From Paenibacillus rhizosphaerae (GTDB lineage Bacteria; Bacillota; Bacilli; Paenibacillales; Paenibacillaceae), in contig NZ_JACHXJ010000002.1 in assembly GCF_014192015.1 (NCBI RefSeq), forward strand, positions 992,001 through 1,056,000: 64,000 bases of DNA. Direction: 5' to 3'. Below, one piece after another: positions 51,514-60,214 of the stretch (positions are counted from its first letter, which is position 1; each line of letters opens with the position of its first letter). The position numbers and the translations under genes were made by a program. The notes beneath the pieces are model-generated. The model ran no database searches. It was given only the letters and a program-made list of their open reading frames with translations, and was not told where the DNA came from.

Positions 51514-52746
51514 TTAAAATGCCCAGTTTCCGTTTTTAAATACAGGCTCTTCCGCCCCGTCGGCGTTTACACCGAAAATATCCATTTCGCCCGAGCCGAT
51601 CATAAAGTCAACATGGGTCACGCTTGTGTTCAGACCGCGCTCAGCAAGCTGCTCCTGACTCATGTCCTTGCCGCCTTCAAGACAGAAAGCGTAGGCGCTG
51701 CCGATGGCCAGATGGTTGGAGGCGTTTTCGTCAAAAAGCGTATTGAAGTACAAAATGTTCGACTCGGAAATCGGTGATTGATGCGGAACAAGTGCGACCT
51801 CGCCCAGGTAGTGCGCGCCTTCGTCCATTTCGACGAGATGCTCCAGCGTTTCCTGTCCCTGTTCGGCGCTGACGCTTACGATCCGGCCATTCTCAAATGT
51901 AATGGAGAAGTTGTCGATGATGTTGCCTCCGTAGCTCAGCGGCTTGGTGCTGCGAACCGTGCCGTTTACGCCTGTCTTCAGCGGCGCGGTGAACACTTCC
52001 TCGGTCGGCATATTGGCGACGAAGCTGTGTCCCTTCTCGTTGATGCTCTCGCCGGCTGCCCAAATATGCCCTTCAGGAAGCTCGATGGTCAGGTCGGTTC
52101 CCGGCGCGATATAGTGGAGCTTTTTATATTTTTTGGCATTCAGGACGTTCGATTTGTCCTCCAGCGTGGCGAGATGCTGTTTCCAGGCGCCGACCGGGTC
52201 CTCCTGATCGATGCGCACCGTATGGAAAATAGCTTCCCACAGCTTCTGTACCTGCTCAGCTTCGGGAGCGTCAGGAAACACCTTTGCAGCCCATTCCGGC
52301 GAAGGGACGGCCACGATCGACCAGCTGAACTTGTCCGCCTGCTGGTAAGCGCGGTAGGGAGCCATTGCCTGGCCGCGTGTTTTTTGGTTCATGGCGATCC
52401 GTTCCTGCTTGATTCCCTTCAGCAAATCCGGATTCTCGGCAATCACGTGCAGCACCGCAGCCCCGTTTTCCACGAGCTCGATCATTTCCCCTGCAAACCA
52501 TTTCGGTGCAATCGCGAAGACTTCATCGTCGGCCCGTTCATACTGCAGACGGGTAACGATTTCGTCGCTCCAATTGACTTTGACGAGCTTGGCGCCCGCA
52601 TCATACGCTTTTTCCACGATTAAGCGGACAAATTCCGCCGACTGGATCGATGCGTTGACGACCAGCGTTTGGCCCTTCTGGACGTTGACGCCTACACGTA
52701 CGGCAAGATCGGCATATTTGTTTAATTGACTGATGAAATCGGTCAT
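51514..52746 (-). CDS. M29 family aminopeptidase (first of a tandem pair)
   Basis: This protein of about 410 residues has the same domain and motifs as its neighbour (YLGEVALVP, ENASNHLAIGSAYAF, VTHVDFMIGS). The two align without large gaps and are clearly a tandem duplication. The ATG at 52746 is about eight bases behind GGAGGG. It should help use peptides imported by systems such as the opp transporter in this window. Confidence 0.94.
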   Translation of the reverse strand: MTDFISQLNKYADLAVRVGVNVQKGQTLVVNASIQSAEFVRLIVEKAYDAGAKLVKVNWSDEIVTRLQYERADDEVFAIAPKWFAGEMIELVENGAAVLHVIAENPDLLKGIKQERIAMNQKTRGQAMAPYRAYQQADKFSWSIVAVPSPEWAAKVFPDAPEAEQVQKLWEAIFHTVRIDQEDPVGAWKQHLATLEDKSNVLNAKKYKKLHYIAPGTDLTIELPEGHIWAAGESINEKGHSFVANMPTEEVFTAPLKTGVNGTVRSTKPLSYGGNIIDNFSITFENGRIVSVSAEQGQETLEHLVEMDEGAHYLGEVALVPHQSPISESNILYFNTLFDENASNHLAIGSAYAFCLEGGKDMSQEQLAERGLNTSVTHVDFMIGSGEMDIFGVNADGAEEPVFKNGNWAF

Positions 52747-52905
52747 GGATTCATCCCTCCAGATACTGGTTATCAACTGACACAAGTAGTATTGTACTAA
52801 ATTGTTCCGCATAATGAAAACATAAGGTCTGCCGTTTGATGGAAACGGCCGCCTCCATGGTATACTATAGAATCAAATACACCACTTTGAAGGAGCAATG
52901 GATTC

Positions 52906-53178
52906 ATGGACTTTACAATTATCGAAGCCGAGATGAAGCTGGACGAGGAACGGCATTACGTGGGGCACACCATTTTTACTTTGGAAGGGCATAAGTCCAA
53001 GTACGAGGTTACCTTCTTCAGCAAGAAAGGCAACGATTGGGATTACAGCCTGAACTATGCGGGCGAATCGGGCATAGAAGAGGAAATGCTTCAGGCCGAT
53101 GCGCGGCTGGAAGAGGACGACGACCTGTTTGATGCGCTGCTCGATGCGGCGATGGATACGATGGAAGGCTCCGAATAA
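52906..53178 (+). CDS. Small acidic protein of unknown function
   Basis: This 90-residue, strongly acidic protein has a predicted beta-sheet first half (IIEAEMKLDEERHYVGHTIF, KYEVTFFSKKGNDWDYSL) and an acidic helical C-terminus (LEEDDDLFDALLDAAMDTME). There is no signal peptide or membrane helix. I do not recognise the family. It starts at ATG after GAAGGAGCAATGG, and a TATACT about 45 bp upstream may be its -10. The cdaS gene follows 56 bp later and could share its transcript. Confidence 0.75.
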   Translation: MDFTIIEAEMKLDEERHYVGHTIFTLEGHKSKYEVTFFSKKGNDWDYSLNYAGESGIEEEMLQADARLEEDDDLFDALLDAAMDTMEGSE

Positions 53179-53234
53179 GCGGAAGGCTGGACGGAGCAGT
53201 CTATATTTTATGCCATAAGGAAAGGTGAGCCGAC

Positions 53235-53903
53235 GTGAATAATGAAGATGAGCTGGGTTTGTCTGAAACGATACAGGTCCATCTGAAAAAGAGCCTGTCC
53301 ACTATTAAGGCGGATATCGAGAACATGCTGGAGACGATCGATCAGAAGGAATGCTGCATTCTGAACGAGTTTGAGCAGATACACAGCGTCTTTACCGACA
53401 TGCAGATGACGGCCGCATCCTATTATTTGAATGCCTATCTGTCGCCTTATACAGATCGCTACGTAGCATTGTCCACGGCGCTGCAGCATCTGTCGGAGCG
53501 GAATCACGGGGCGCTCATCGTCGTCAAAAGAAACGATGCGCTCCCGTCGCTGGTGCACTCCGGCATACCGGTCGGCGCGGACGTGTCGCATACCCTGCTG
53601 GAATCGATTTTTTATCCGGGGGGACCGCTGCACGACGGAGCGGTGCTGGTCGACAAGAACCAAATCGTCTCCGCAGGCAATGTGCTCCCGGTTTCCAAAG
53701 TGCTGCGCGAAGGGAAACTTGGAACCCGTCACCGGGCTGCAATGGGATTGTCGGAAATATGCGATGCGCTGATCCTTGTCGTTTCAGAGGAGACGGGCAG
53801 GGTATCCTTTGCGCTGAACGGAACGCTGTACCCGGTACGCCCGGGGGAAATGGATTCGCGGCTGGTGTTCAGCCCGGATATGGCGGTCCCTGGAGGGGAT
53901 TGA
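53235..53903 (+). CDS. cdaS: Diadenylate cyclase CdaS (sporulation-type)
   Basis: This 222-residue c-di-AMP synthase has an N-terminal helical YojJ-type domain (about 1-80) that in B. subtilis CdaS regulates hexamer activity. The DAC domain (about 85-205) carries the catalytic PLHDGAVLV and TRHRAAMGLSE motifs. There are no membrane helices, unlike CdaA, and no DNA-binding domain, unlike DisA, so CdaS is the best fit. It starts at GTG 53235. CdaS acts in the developing spore; I see no convincing SigG promoter directly upstream. Confidence 0.9.
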   Translation: MNNEDELGLSETIQVHLKKSLSTIKADIENMLETIDQKECCILNEFEQIHSVFTDMQMTAASYYLNAYLSPYTDRYVALSTALQHLSERNHGALIVVKRNDALPSLVHSGIPVGADVSHTLLESIFYPGGPLHDGAVLVDKNQIVSAGNVLPVSKVLREGKLGTRHRAAMGLSEICDALILVVSEETGRVSFALNGTLYPVRPGEMDSRLVFSPDMAVPGGD

Positions 53904-54105
53904 AGCAAGGTTCGTGGAAGCCAGCAGCTGCTGGAGGAGAGTGAAACTTGTGTACGTAGAGCGATCTGACGCATAATGGACGTACAGGCATGTTCATGTC
54001 ACCCTTTGAAAGGATCGCCATCGGCGTCTTTGCCCGTCTTGTTGATATCGCTGATCAAGGGAAAAGGAGACTACGGACACAGAGGGAAAGAGGTGCATCA
54101 TTATT

Positions 54106-54558
54106 TTGTTTTACATCATATCGCTGATCGTCATTGCGATCGACCAACTGAGCAAGCTCTGGGTCCGCTCATCCATGGTGGTCGGTGGATCGCGGCCTTT
54201 TCTTGACCCGTACGTTCATTTTGAGTACTACCAAAATTCCGGAGCCGCGTTCAGCTCGTTCCAGGGCTACGGTAAATTATTTGTCGTGTTTGCGGTGTTT
54301 GTTACGGCCGTCATTATCTATTACCGGACCAAAGGCGTGCTTAAAGGGACCTGGATGGAACTCGCCACGGGCTTTCTCGTCGGCGGGGCGATCGGCAATG
54401 CGATCGACCGGGTGCTGTTCGGCAAGGTTACCGATTTTATCGTCCTCGGCCGCATGACAGGCATCATGAATATCGCGGATATTGCGATTAATATCGGCAT
54501 CGTGGCCATTATCCTGTCCGTGATCTTCCGCCGCGAGCCTAAGCAATCTTATTCTTGA
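54106..54558 (+). CDS. lspA: Lipoprotein signal peptidase LspA
   Basis: This 150-residue integral membrane aspartyl protease removes signal peptides from prolipoproteins, several of which are encoded in this window. It has four membrane helices. The motifs are DQLSKLWV, QNSGAAFS, GNAIDRVLFGKVTDF (first catalytic Asp) and MNIADIAINIG (second Asp). The probable start is TTG at 54106, about 10 bases after GAGGTG. The 200 bp before it hold a CCAGCAGCTGCTGG palindrome (53921-53934) but no gene. Confidence 0.94.
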   Translation: MFYIISLIVIAIDQLSKLWVRSSMVVGGSRPFLDPYVHFEYYQNSGAAFSSFQGYGKLFVVFAVFVTAVIIYYRTKGVLKGTWMELATGFLVGGAIGNAIDRVLFGKVTDFIVLGRMTGIMNIADIAINIGIVAIILSVIFRREPKQSYS

Positions 54559-54604
54559 TGTCCTGTTAGCCGGACCATCTGGAATAATCATGTGCAGACT
54601 GCAG

Positions 54605-54628
54605 ACTCCCGGGAAGCCGGGAGTTTTT
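54605..54628 (+). terminator. Rho-independent terminator of lspA
   Basis: ACTCCCGG (54605-54612), GAAG loop, CCGGGAGT (54617-54624), then T residues. Confidence 0.92.
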
Positions 54629-54762
54629 CGCGAGTCCGGGTTTTTCGGCTGTAAAAGAAACAAAAGGGCTACAATATGGTTAATAGTTTGATAGCGTGAT
54701 CGGTCATTGAAGCAAGTCGAATCGACGCCATCATGGTATACGTACATATGGGGGTATGCAGA

Positions 54763-56016
54763 TTGAAATCCAGATATTTGGCCGGGTATTCCCTGGCTGT
54801 TATGGGCGCGGGCTTTCTCGTAATGCTTTTCCTTCCGCAAAATTCGTGGGTTAAGCTGCTGCTGGGAGGCTTTGAAGCCGGACTCGTCGGCGGATTTGCC
54901 GACTGGTTTGCGGTCACCGCCTTGTTCCGCCATCCGATGGGGATTCCGATCCCACACACGTCACTGCTGCTCAAAAACCGCAACAAAATCGTCAATTCGC
55001 TCATTTCCGCAATGGAAACCGAGCTTCTGAACAAGGAAAGCATCACGTCCAGGCTTCGGCAGATGAAGCTGTTCCAATCCGTATCGAACGGGTTGTTCAA
55101 GCTGATCCGGCGGAAAGAGAACCGCATGAAGCTCCTGTCTTCGCTGGAGCAGGCCGTTCTTGAACTGCCGTTGGAGAAAGCGGCCCCACACATCCGGGAC
55201 CTGGTGCTTCGGTACATTCATAGCCGGAACATAACCGAATTGTTAAACCGTGCAGTCAAAGAGACGGAAGCGCATCAGTTGGACGAGAAGGTATTGGACT
55301 ACGGACTGCTGTATGCCGCAGAATGGGTGAACAACCCGGACAACGAAATGATGCTCGGCAAGCTCGCACATGCCAAACTGGACGAGCTTCAGCTTGGAGG
55401 AATGAAGGGATTTGCCGTGCAGGCCATGCTGGGCTTTATGAACGAGGAGAAAATGGGAGCGATTCTGAAAAAGCTGATCCTCTCGGCATTGCTTGAAGTG
55501 GCGAATCCGGAAAGTCCATACCGGGAACGGATTGTCAAAGGTATTCGGGAGCGTTTGGCCCAAGTGGCGGACAGTCCGGAAACGGAAAGCCGCGTAAAGA
55601 GCTGGCTGGATGACAAGCTGAGCTCGGAGAACGCGGAAGCATGGATTGCCGGCCAGCTGAACCATTTGCGTGAACGTATGCTGCAGTGGCTGGAAGCCGA
55701 ACGGGAGCGCGGCGGGCGTATATGGATCCGTCTGTTCCGCTGGTGCCATGATTTATTGCAATCCAAGGAAGAGTTAACCCACCGGTGGGAACAAGGAATT
55801 CTGGCAATGATCGTTCAGCTGGTGGAATCCAATTATTACCGGATCGGCGTGCTGGTTCGGGAAAATCTGGACAAGCTGGACGATCGGACGCTCGTCAACA
55901 TGCTGGAGGAGAAGGTCGGCAGCGACCTGCAGTGGATCCGGGTAAACGGTGCGATTTGCGGATTCGTGATCGGTATCGTGCTGAGCGCCATTCATTTGTT
56001 GATTCTAAACGGGTAA
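54763..56016 (+). CDS. DUF445 family membrane protein
   Basis: This protein of about 417 residues has N-terminal membrane helices (YLAGYSLAVMGAGFLVMLFL and a second around residues 28-45) and the DUF445 signature GFADWFAVTALFRHPMGIPI. A long helical cytoplasmic region and a C-terminal helix (GFVIGIVLSAIHLLIL) complete it. Function is unknown. The TTG at 54763 is eight bases from GGGGG and gives the family start MKSRYLAG; an ATG at 54733 lacks a ribosome binding site. The aldo/keto reductase gene follows 26 bp later. Confidence 0.88.
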   Translation: MKSRYLAGYSLAVMGAGFLVMLFLPQNSWVKLLLGGFEAGLVGGFADWFAVTALFRHPMGIPIPHTSLLLKNRNKIVNSLISAMETELLNKESITSRLRQMKLFQSVSNGLFKLIRRKENRMKLLSSLEQAVLELPLEKAAPHIRDLVLRYIHSRNITELLNRAVKETEAHQLDEKVLDYGLLYAAEWVNNPDNEMMLGKLAHAKLDELQLGGMKGFAVQAMLGFMNEEKMGAILKKLILSALLEVANPESPYRERIVKGIRERLAQVADSPETESRVKSWLDDKLSSENAEAWIAGQLNHLRERMLQWLEAERERGGRIWIRLFRWCHDLLQSKEELTHRWEQGILAMIVQLVESNYYRIGVLVRENLDKLDDRTLVNMLEEKVGSDLQWIRVNGAICGFVIGIVLSAIHLLILNG

Positions 56017-56042
56017 TTCAGGGGAAGGAACAGGTGAGGATA

Positions 56043-56951
56043 ATGAAAAAGAACCAACTGGGAACATCGGAACTGAACATCAGCGAGATCGGGCTGGGCT
56101 GCATGTCCTTGGGAACCGACGAGGCGCATGCTGAGCGAATCGTGCACACGGCACTGGAGCGTGGCGTGAATTTTTTGGATACTGCAGATCTCTACGACAG
56201 CGGCAGAAATGAAGAAATTGTCGGTAAGGCGATCCGCGGACGCCGGCAGGACGTTGTTCTGGCAACGAAGGTAGGAAACCGGAGAATTCCCGGTAAAGAG
56301 GGCTGGGTATGGGACCCATCCAAAGCGTATATCCGCTCTGCGGTAAAGGAAAGCCTTCGCCGCCTCCAAACCGATTATATCGATCTGTACCAGCTCCATG
56401 GCGGTACCCTGGATGACCCGATTGACGAGACCATCGAAGCGTTTGAAGAGCTGAAGCAGGAAGGCGTGATTCGCTATTACGGCATCTCGTCGATCCGTCC
56501 GAACGTGATCCGAGAATACGTAAAGCGTTCCGGGATCGTCAGCGTCATGAGCCAGTACAGCATTCTGGACCGCCGACCGGAGGAAGAGGTGCTGCCATTA
56601 CTGGCCGATAACCATATCAGTGTCATCGCCCGCGGTCCGGTGGCTTCCGGTGTGTTGACCGAGCAGGGAGGAGCGAAGGTGGCAAAGGGGTATCTGGATT
56701 ACAGTCCTGACGAACTGATACAGATCCGCGAGCACATGCAGCGCCTTGTCAAGAAGGAACGGAGTATGGGGCAGACCGCGATCCGGTACGCCTTGGCGAA
56801 TCCGGTAGTGGCGACGGCCATCGCAGGGGCAAGCTCCCTGGAACAGCTGGTCCACAATACTGCGGCTGGAGACGCTCCGGCGCTCACTAACGAAGAAATC
56901 GAACAGATCCGCAGCTTTAGTAAGGATAATCAGTATACAGCGCACCGTTAA
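56043..56951 (+). CDS. Aldo/keto reductase
   Basis: This protein of about 302 residues has the AKR TIM barrel. LGLGCMSLGTDEAHA lies near the start, FLDTADLYDSGRNEE has the catalytic Asp and Tyr, and Lys and His fall in VVLATKVGN and YQLHGG. The NADPH-binding end is AIAGASSLEQL. The N-terminus matches the family at ATG 56043. It sits directly behind the DUF445 gene, perhaps cotranscribed. The substrate is unknown. Confidence 0.93.
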   Translation: MKKNQLGTSELNISEIGLGCMSLGTDEAHAERIVHTALERGVNFLDTADLYDSGRNEEIVGKAIRGRRQDVVLATKVGNRRIPGKEGWVWDPSKAYIRSAVKESLRRLQTDYIDLYQLHGGTLDDPIDETIEAFEELKQEGVIRYYGISSIRPNVIREYVKRSGIVSVMSQYSILDRRPEEEVLPLLADNHISVIARGPVASGVLTEQGGAKVAKGYLDYSPDELIQIREHMQRLVKKERSMGQTAIRYALANPVVATAIAGASSLEQLVHNTAAGDAPALTNEEIEQIRSFSKDNQYTAHR

Positions 56952-56980
56952 TTCCAATTTTTGCATTATTTTTCTTTATA

Positions 56981-57028
56981 AAAAGGAGCCGTCCCCTGGT
57001 CGTGAATGACCTTCGGACAGCTCCTTTT
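56981..57028. terminator. Bidirectional terminator
   Basis: AAAAGGAGC (56981-56989) pairs with GCTCCTTTT (57020-57028), with GTCC/GGAC inside, between convergent genes. Confidence 0.85.
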
Positions 57029-57089
57029 CATATATAGAGACTTGTAAAGAGACTCAATTGAGCATCAATAAGGGCTTAAAACTGCAAGC

Positions 57090-57605
57090 TTATACGTTCT
57101 GAGTCAGCTTTAAGGCGGCCATCAAATCTGCTCGGCGTTCCGTCCGATTGACAAACAGCTCGCCGTTTTGGATATGATCGATGTACAAAATACCGTCGAG
57201 ATGATCCATTTCATGCTGGATACAGCGCGCCAAATAATCCTCTGCCTCCATCACGACCGTTTTGCCTTCACGGGTTAACGTACTGATCTTTACGTATTTC
57301 GCCCGCTTCACGATGCCCGTATACCCGGGGTAGGATAAGCAGGCTTCCGGTCCGAGCTGCTCTCCGGCGTGCTCCAGCAGCACCGGATTGATCAGCTCAA
57401 TGAGCCCATCCCCGCAGTCCATGACGATCACCCTGCGGAGAATGCCGATCTGCGGTGCGGCCAGGCCGGCTCTGCCTTCTTCCGCATACAGGGTGTCCGC
57501 CATATCATCCAGCAGCTTGTGGATTCTCGGCGTGATTTCCGTCACGGGTTTGGCTGTTTTGCGGAGAATCGGATCTCCGAAGGGAAGAATTTCTTTTTCC
57601 GACAT
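57090..57605 (-). CDS. def: Peptide deformylase
   Basis: This protein of about 171 residues removes the formyl group from nascent proteins. The three family motifs are present: GLAAPQIG, EACLSYPG (usually EGCLS, so a Gly to Ala change) and the metal site QHEMDHLDG. The start at 57605 follows GGAGGTAACAAGC. It lies 28 bp behind a small XRE regulator gene, and the pair looks like an operon, an unusual setting for def, which commonly sits with fmt. Confidence 0.94.
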   Translation of the reverse strand: MSEKEILPFGDPILRKTAKPVTEITPRIHKLLDDMADTLYAEEGRAGLAAPQIGILRRVIVMDCGDGLIELINPVLLEHAGEQLGPEACLSYPGYTGIVKRAKYVKISTLTREGKTVVMEAEDYLARCIQHEMDHLDGILYIDHIQNGELFVNRTERRADLMAALKLTQNV

Positions 57606-57633
57606 GCTTGTTACCTCCAGTTCCAATAAACGT

Positions 57634-57873
57634 CTATGCCCCTCTAACGCTCGATGGGGTGTGATGCCATAAGTCGCTAGGAGTACAATCGAGAGCCGTG
57701 CACAGCGCATCCATCGTATCGGCTTTCATCTGCTTCGGGTTGCCGTTCAGCAGGGCGCTGATCGAGGGGGGAGACAGCTCGTAGCCGGCTTTGTCTTTCA
57801 ATACACGGGCCAGTGCGGCTCCCGTCCATATTCCGCGTTCTGCCATCACTTGGCGAAGCATCCATATGAGCAT
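57634..57873 (-). CDS. Small XRE (Cro/CI)-type regulator
   Basis: This 79-residue protein is almost entirely one HTH of the Cro/CI type (about 5-68; ALARVLKDKAGYELSPPSIS then LNGNPKQMKADTMDALCTAL and DLW). The start follows AAGGTGG. It precedes def. Three TTTAGGT half-sites upstream (57920-57946) are a likely operator for autoregulation. Such solitary regulators can be prophage- or antitoxin-like, but no toxin gene is adjacent. Confidence 0.88.
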   Translation of the reverse strand: MLIWMLRQVMAERGIWTGAALARVLKDKAGYELSPPSISALLNGNPKQMKADTMDALCTALDCTPSDLWHHTPSSVRGA

Positions 57874-57919
57874 CGCTTTCTAACCACCTTTGTATGTTCA
57901 ATATATGTATATTCGACTA

Positions 57920-57946
57920 TTTAGGTGTTACCTAAATTTTTTAGGT
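57920..57946. promoter_or_regulatory. Three alternating 7-bp half-sites, candidate XRE operator
   Basis: TTTAGGT (57920-57926), 3 bp, ACCTAAA (57930-57936), 3 bp, TTTAGGT (57940-57946). The exact 10-bp spacing puts each half-site on one face of the helix. It lies about 50-75 bp upstream of the XRE gene. Confidence 0.65.
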
Positions 57947-58144
57947 AAGAACTAATATAACACGACCGTTGGCAAAAGGGAAGAACCGGGATATAAACAA
58001 AATGGGCGGTCATTAAGTTGTAATCCTCGGAACCTTGCTATCCGATTCCCCTGTAAAATATAGCCATTCCATGTAGAGGGAATTGTAGAATTTTGACTGA
58101 CGGGAAGTGCTTTCACGAACATTAAATTTTTTTTGACGTATCTG

Positions 58145-58172
58145 TTGTCTAAGCCTGATTCTCTAGTATAAT
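58145..58172 (+). promoter_or_regulatory. SigA promoter of pepF
   Basis: TTGTCT (58145-58150), 16 bp and TATAAT (58167-58172), 37 bp before the coding start. The sequence from 57950 to 58144 has no gene. Confidence 0.65.
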
Positions 58173-58208
58173 GGTAACGAAAGCCAATCAAGAAGGGATG
58201 CGTGATGC

Positions 58209-59903
58209 ATGAAGTTCAGCGAGTACGAATACAAGCGGCCAGACGTGAATGAAATTGAACAACGGTTTAAACAACTGATCCAGCAGTTCGAGCAGGCGGC
58301 TTCCTTTGAAGAGCAGGACAAGGCCATGTCCGATATCAACAAGCTGCGCAGCGAATTCGATAGCATGGCAGAGATTGCCGTCATTCGCCATTCCATCGAT
58401 ACGAACGATGAATTTTATAAGGCCGAACAAGAATACATCGATGAAGCGAGTCCGGTTTATCAAGAATACATAACCGATTATTACAAGGCGCTGGTCGAGT
58501 CCAAATTTAGAAGTGAACTTGAAGCCAAGTGGGGAACGCAGCTGTTCAAGCTTGCCGAGCTGGCGCTCAAGTCCTTCCATCCGGATATCATTGAGGACAT
58601 GCAGCTCAATAACAAGCTAGCCACCGAGTACAGCCAGCTGATCGCCTCCGCGAAGATTCCGTTTGAAGGCGAGGAGCGGACGCTGTCCCAGCTGCTGCCG
58701 TTTGAGCTGTCGCCGGACCGCGACTTGCGCCGGAGAGCGTCGGAAGCGAGATATTCCTTCATGGCGGAGCATGAGCAGGATTTTGACCGGATCTACGATG
58801 AGATGGTGAAGACCCGGACTCGGATGGCCCAAAAGCTCGGATATAAAAATTACGTGGAGCTTGCCTACATCCGCATGAACCGTACAGATTATGATGCCGA
58901 CATGGTGGCCAACTTCCGGAAGCAAGTGCTGGAACACATCGTACCCGTAGCCCAGAAGCTGAAGGAACGCCAGCGCGAGCGGATCGGCGTCGATTCCCTG
59001 CGGATCTATGACGACAATTTCAGCTTCAAGACCGGGAACGCGACGCCGAAAGGGGATGCGGACTGGATTCTGGAGCAAGGGAAGAAGATGTACGCGGAGC
59101 TGTCTCCGGAAACCGACGAATTTTTCAAATTCATGGTAGACCGGGAGCTGATGGATCTCGTCAGCAAAAAGGGCAAGCAAAGCGGCGGATACTGCACGTT
59201 TATCAGCAAATACGAATCGCCGTTCATTTTCTCTAATTTCAACGGCACTTCCGGAGATATCGACGTGCTCACGCACGAAGCCGGCCACGCCTTCCAGGTC
59301 TACTCCAGCCGCCATCATCAAGTGCCGGAATACCTGTGGCCTACGTATGAATCGGCCGAAATCCATTCCATGAGCATGGAGTTCTTCACTTGGCCGTGGA
59401 TGGAAAACTTCTTTAAGGAAGACACGGAGAAATACCATTTTGACCATCTGTCCAGTGCGCTTCTCTTCATTCCGTATGGGGTATCCGTCGACGAGTTCCA
59501 GCACTTCGTGTATGAGAATCCGGATGCGACGCCGGAGGAACGCAAACGCGCTTGGCGCGAAATCGAGAAGAAGTATTTGCCGCACCGGCAGTACCCGGAC
59601 AACGAATACCTGGAACGGGGTGGCTTCTGGCACAAACAGGGGCATATCTTCCAGAACCCGTTCTATTACATCGATTATACTTTGGCGCAAATTTGCGCGT
59701 TCCAGTTCTGGAAGAAGATGAACGAGGACCGCGAAGCGGCTTGGGCGGATTACCTGAGACTGTGCCAGGCGGGAGGAACCCGCTCCTTTACGGGCCTTGT
59801 GGAGCTGGCCGGGCTGCAGTCGCCGTTTAAAGACGGCACCGTCGCTTCGGTGATCGGCGTCATTGAAGGCTGGTTGAACAGCGTGAACGACAAAGCGCTC
59901 TAA
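58209..59903 (+). CDS. pepF: M3 family oligoendopeptidase (PepF-like)
   Basis: This 564-residue cytoplasmic zinc endopeptidase cuts short peptides. The metal-binding motif THEAGHAFQVY (about residues 357-367) is present, with the downstream Glu in ESAEIHSMSMEFF. The N-terminal helical domain (about 1-180) and C-terminal catalytic domain are both complete. It is monocistronic, with its own promoter and a very strong terminator. It probably acts with the M29 aminopeptidases on imported or cellular peptides. Confidence 0.94.
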   Translation: MKFSEYEYKRPDVNEIEQRFKQLIQQFEQAASFEEQDKAMSDINKLRSEFDSMAEIAVIRHSIDTNDEFYKAEQEYIDEASPVYQEYITDYYKALVESKFRSELEAKWGTQLFKLAELALKSFHPDIIEDMQLNNKLATEYSQLIASAKIPFEGEERTLSQLLPFELSPDRDLRRRASEARYSFMAEHEQDFDRIYDEMVKTRTRMAQKLGYKNYVELAYIRMNRTDYDADMVANFRKQVLEHIVPVAQKLKERQRERIGVDSLRIYDDNFSFKTGNATPKGDADWILEQGKKMYAELSPETDEFFKFMVDRELMDLVSKKGKQSGGYCTFISKYESPFIFSNFNGTSGDIDVLTHEAGHAFQVYSSRHHQVPEYLWPTYESAEIHSMSMEFFTWPWMENFFKEDTEKYHFDHLSSALLFIPYGVSVDEFQHFVYENPDATPEERKRAWREIEKKYLPHRQYPDNEYLERGGFWHKQGHIFQNPFYYIDYTLAQICAFQFWKKMNEDREAAWADYLRLCQAGGTRSFTGLVELAGLQSPFKDGTVASVIGVIEGWLNSVNDKAL

Positions 59904-59928
59904 TACGAGTGATTAACAATAAAAATGT

Positions 59929-59967
59929 AAAAAGCAGGCATGGGGACTGGCCCCATGCCTGCTTTTT
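59929..59967 (+). terminator. Rho-independent terminator of pepF
   Basis: A 17-bp perfect stem (AAAAAGCAGGCATGGGG, 5-base loop, complementary arm ending TTTTT). Confidence 0.95.
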
Positions 59968-60214
59968 ACATATGCCGTATTTTTGCTGCATACGTTTTCC
60001 GCCGACCGGAATCGGGTAAGCATCAGTAGCAGGCGGGGGTTCTCACTATATGCCGGAGGTTTATGTACAAGGCGACGCATCCGGTTTTTAAACCACATGA
60101 AGCAGGCAAGCAGGTATTTGTCCTAACGGAGCATATGCGTTATTACGGTGAATATACTTGTTCTAAGGCTTATGTGCGTAAGTGCGACGTAAATGAATGA
60201 ATGGAGGTGATCTT

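Noticed and set aside
53150..53234. SigG promoter for cdaS
   Set aside because: CGAATA and CAGTCTA occur but at 19-bp spacing with mismatches; too weak to claim.
53904..54105. Small gene between cdaS and lspA
   Set aside because: A 45-codon frame exists but it lacks a ribosome binding site and overlaps the lspA start region in another frame.
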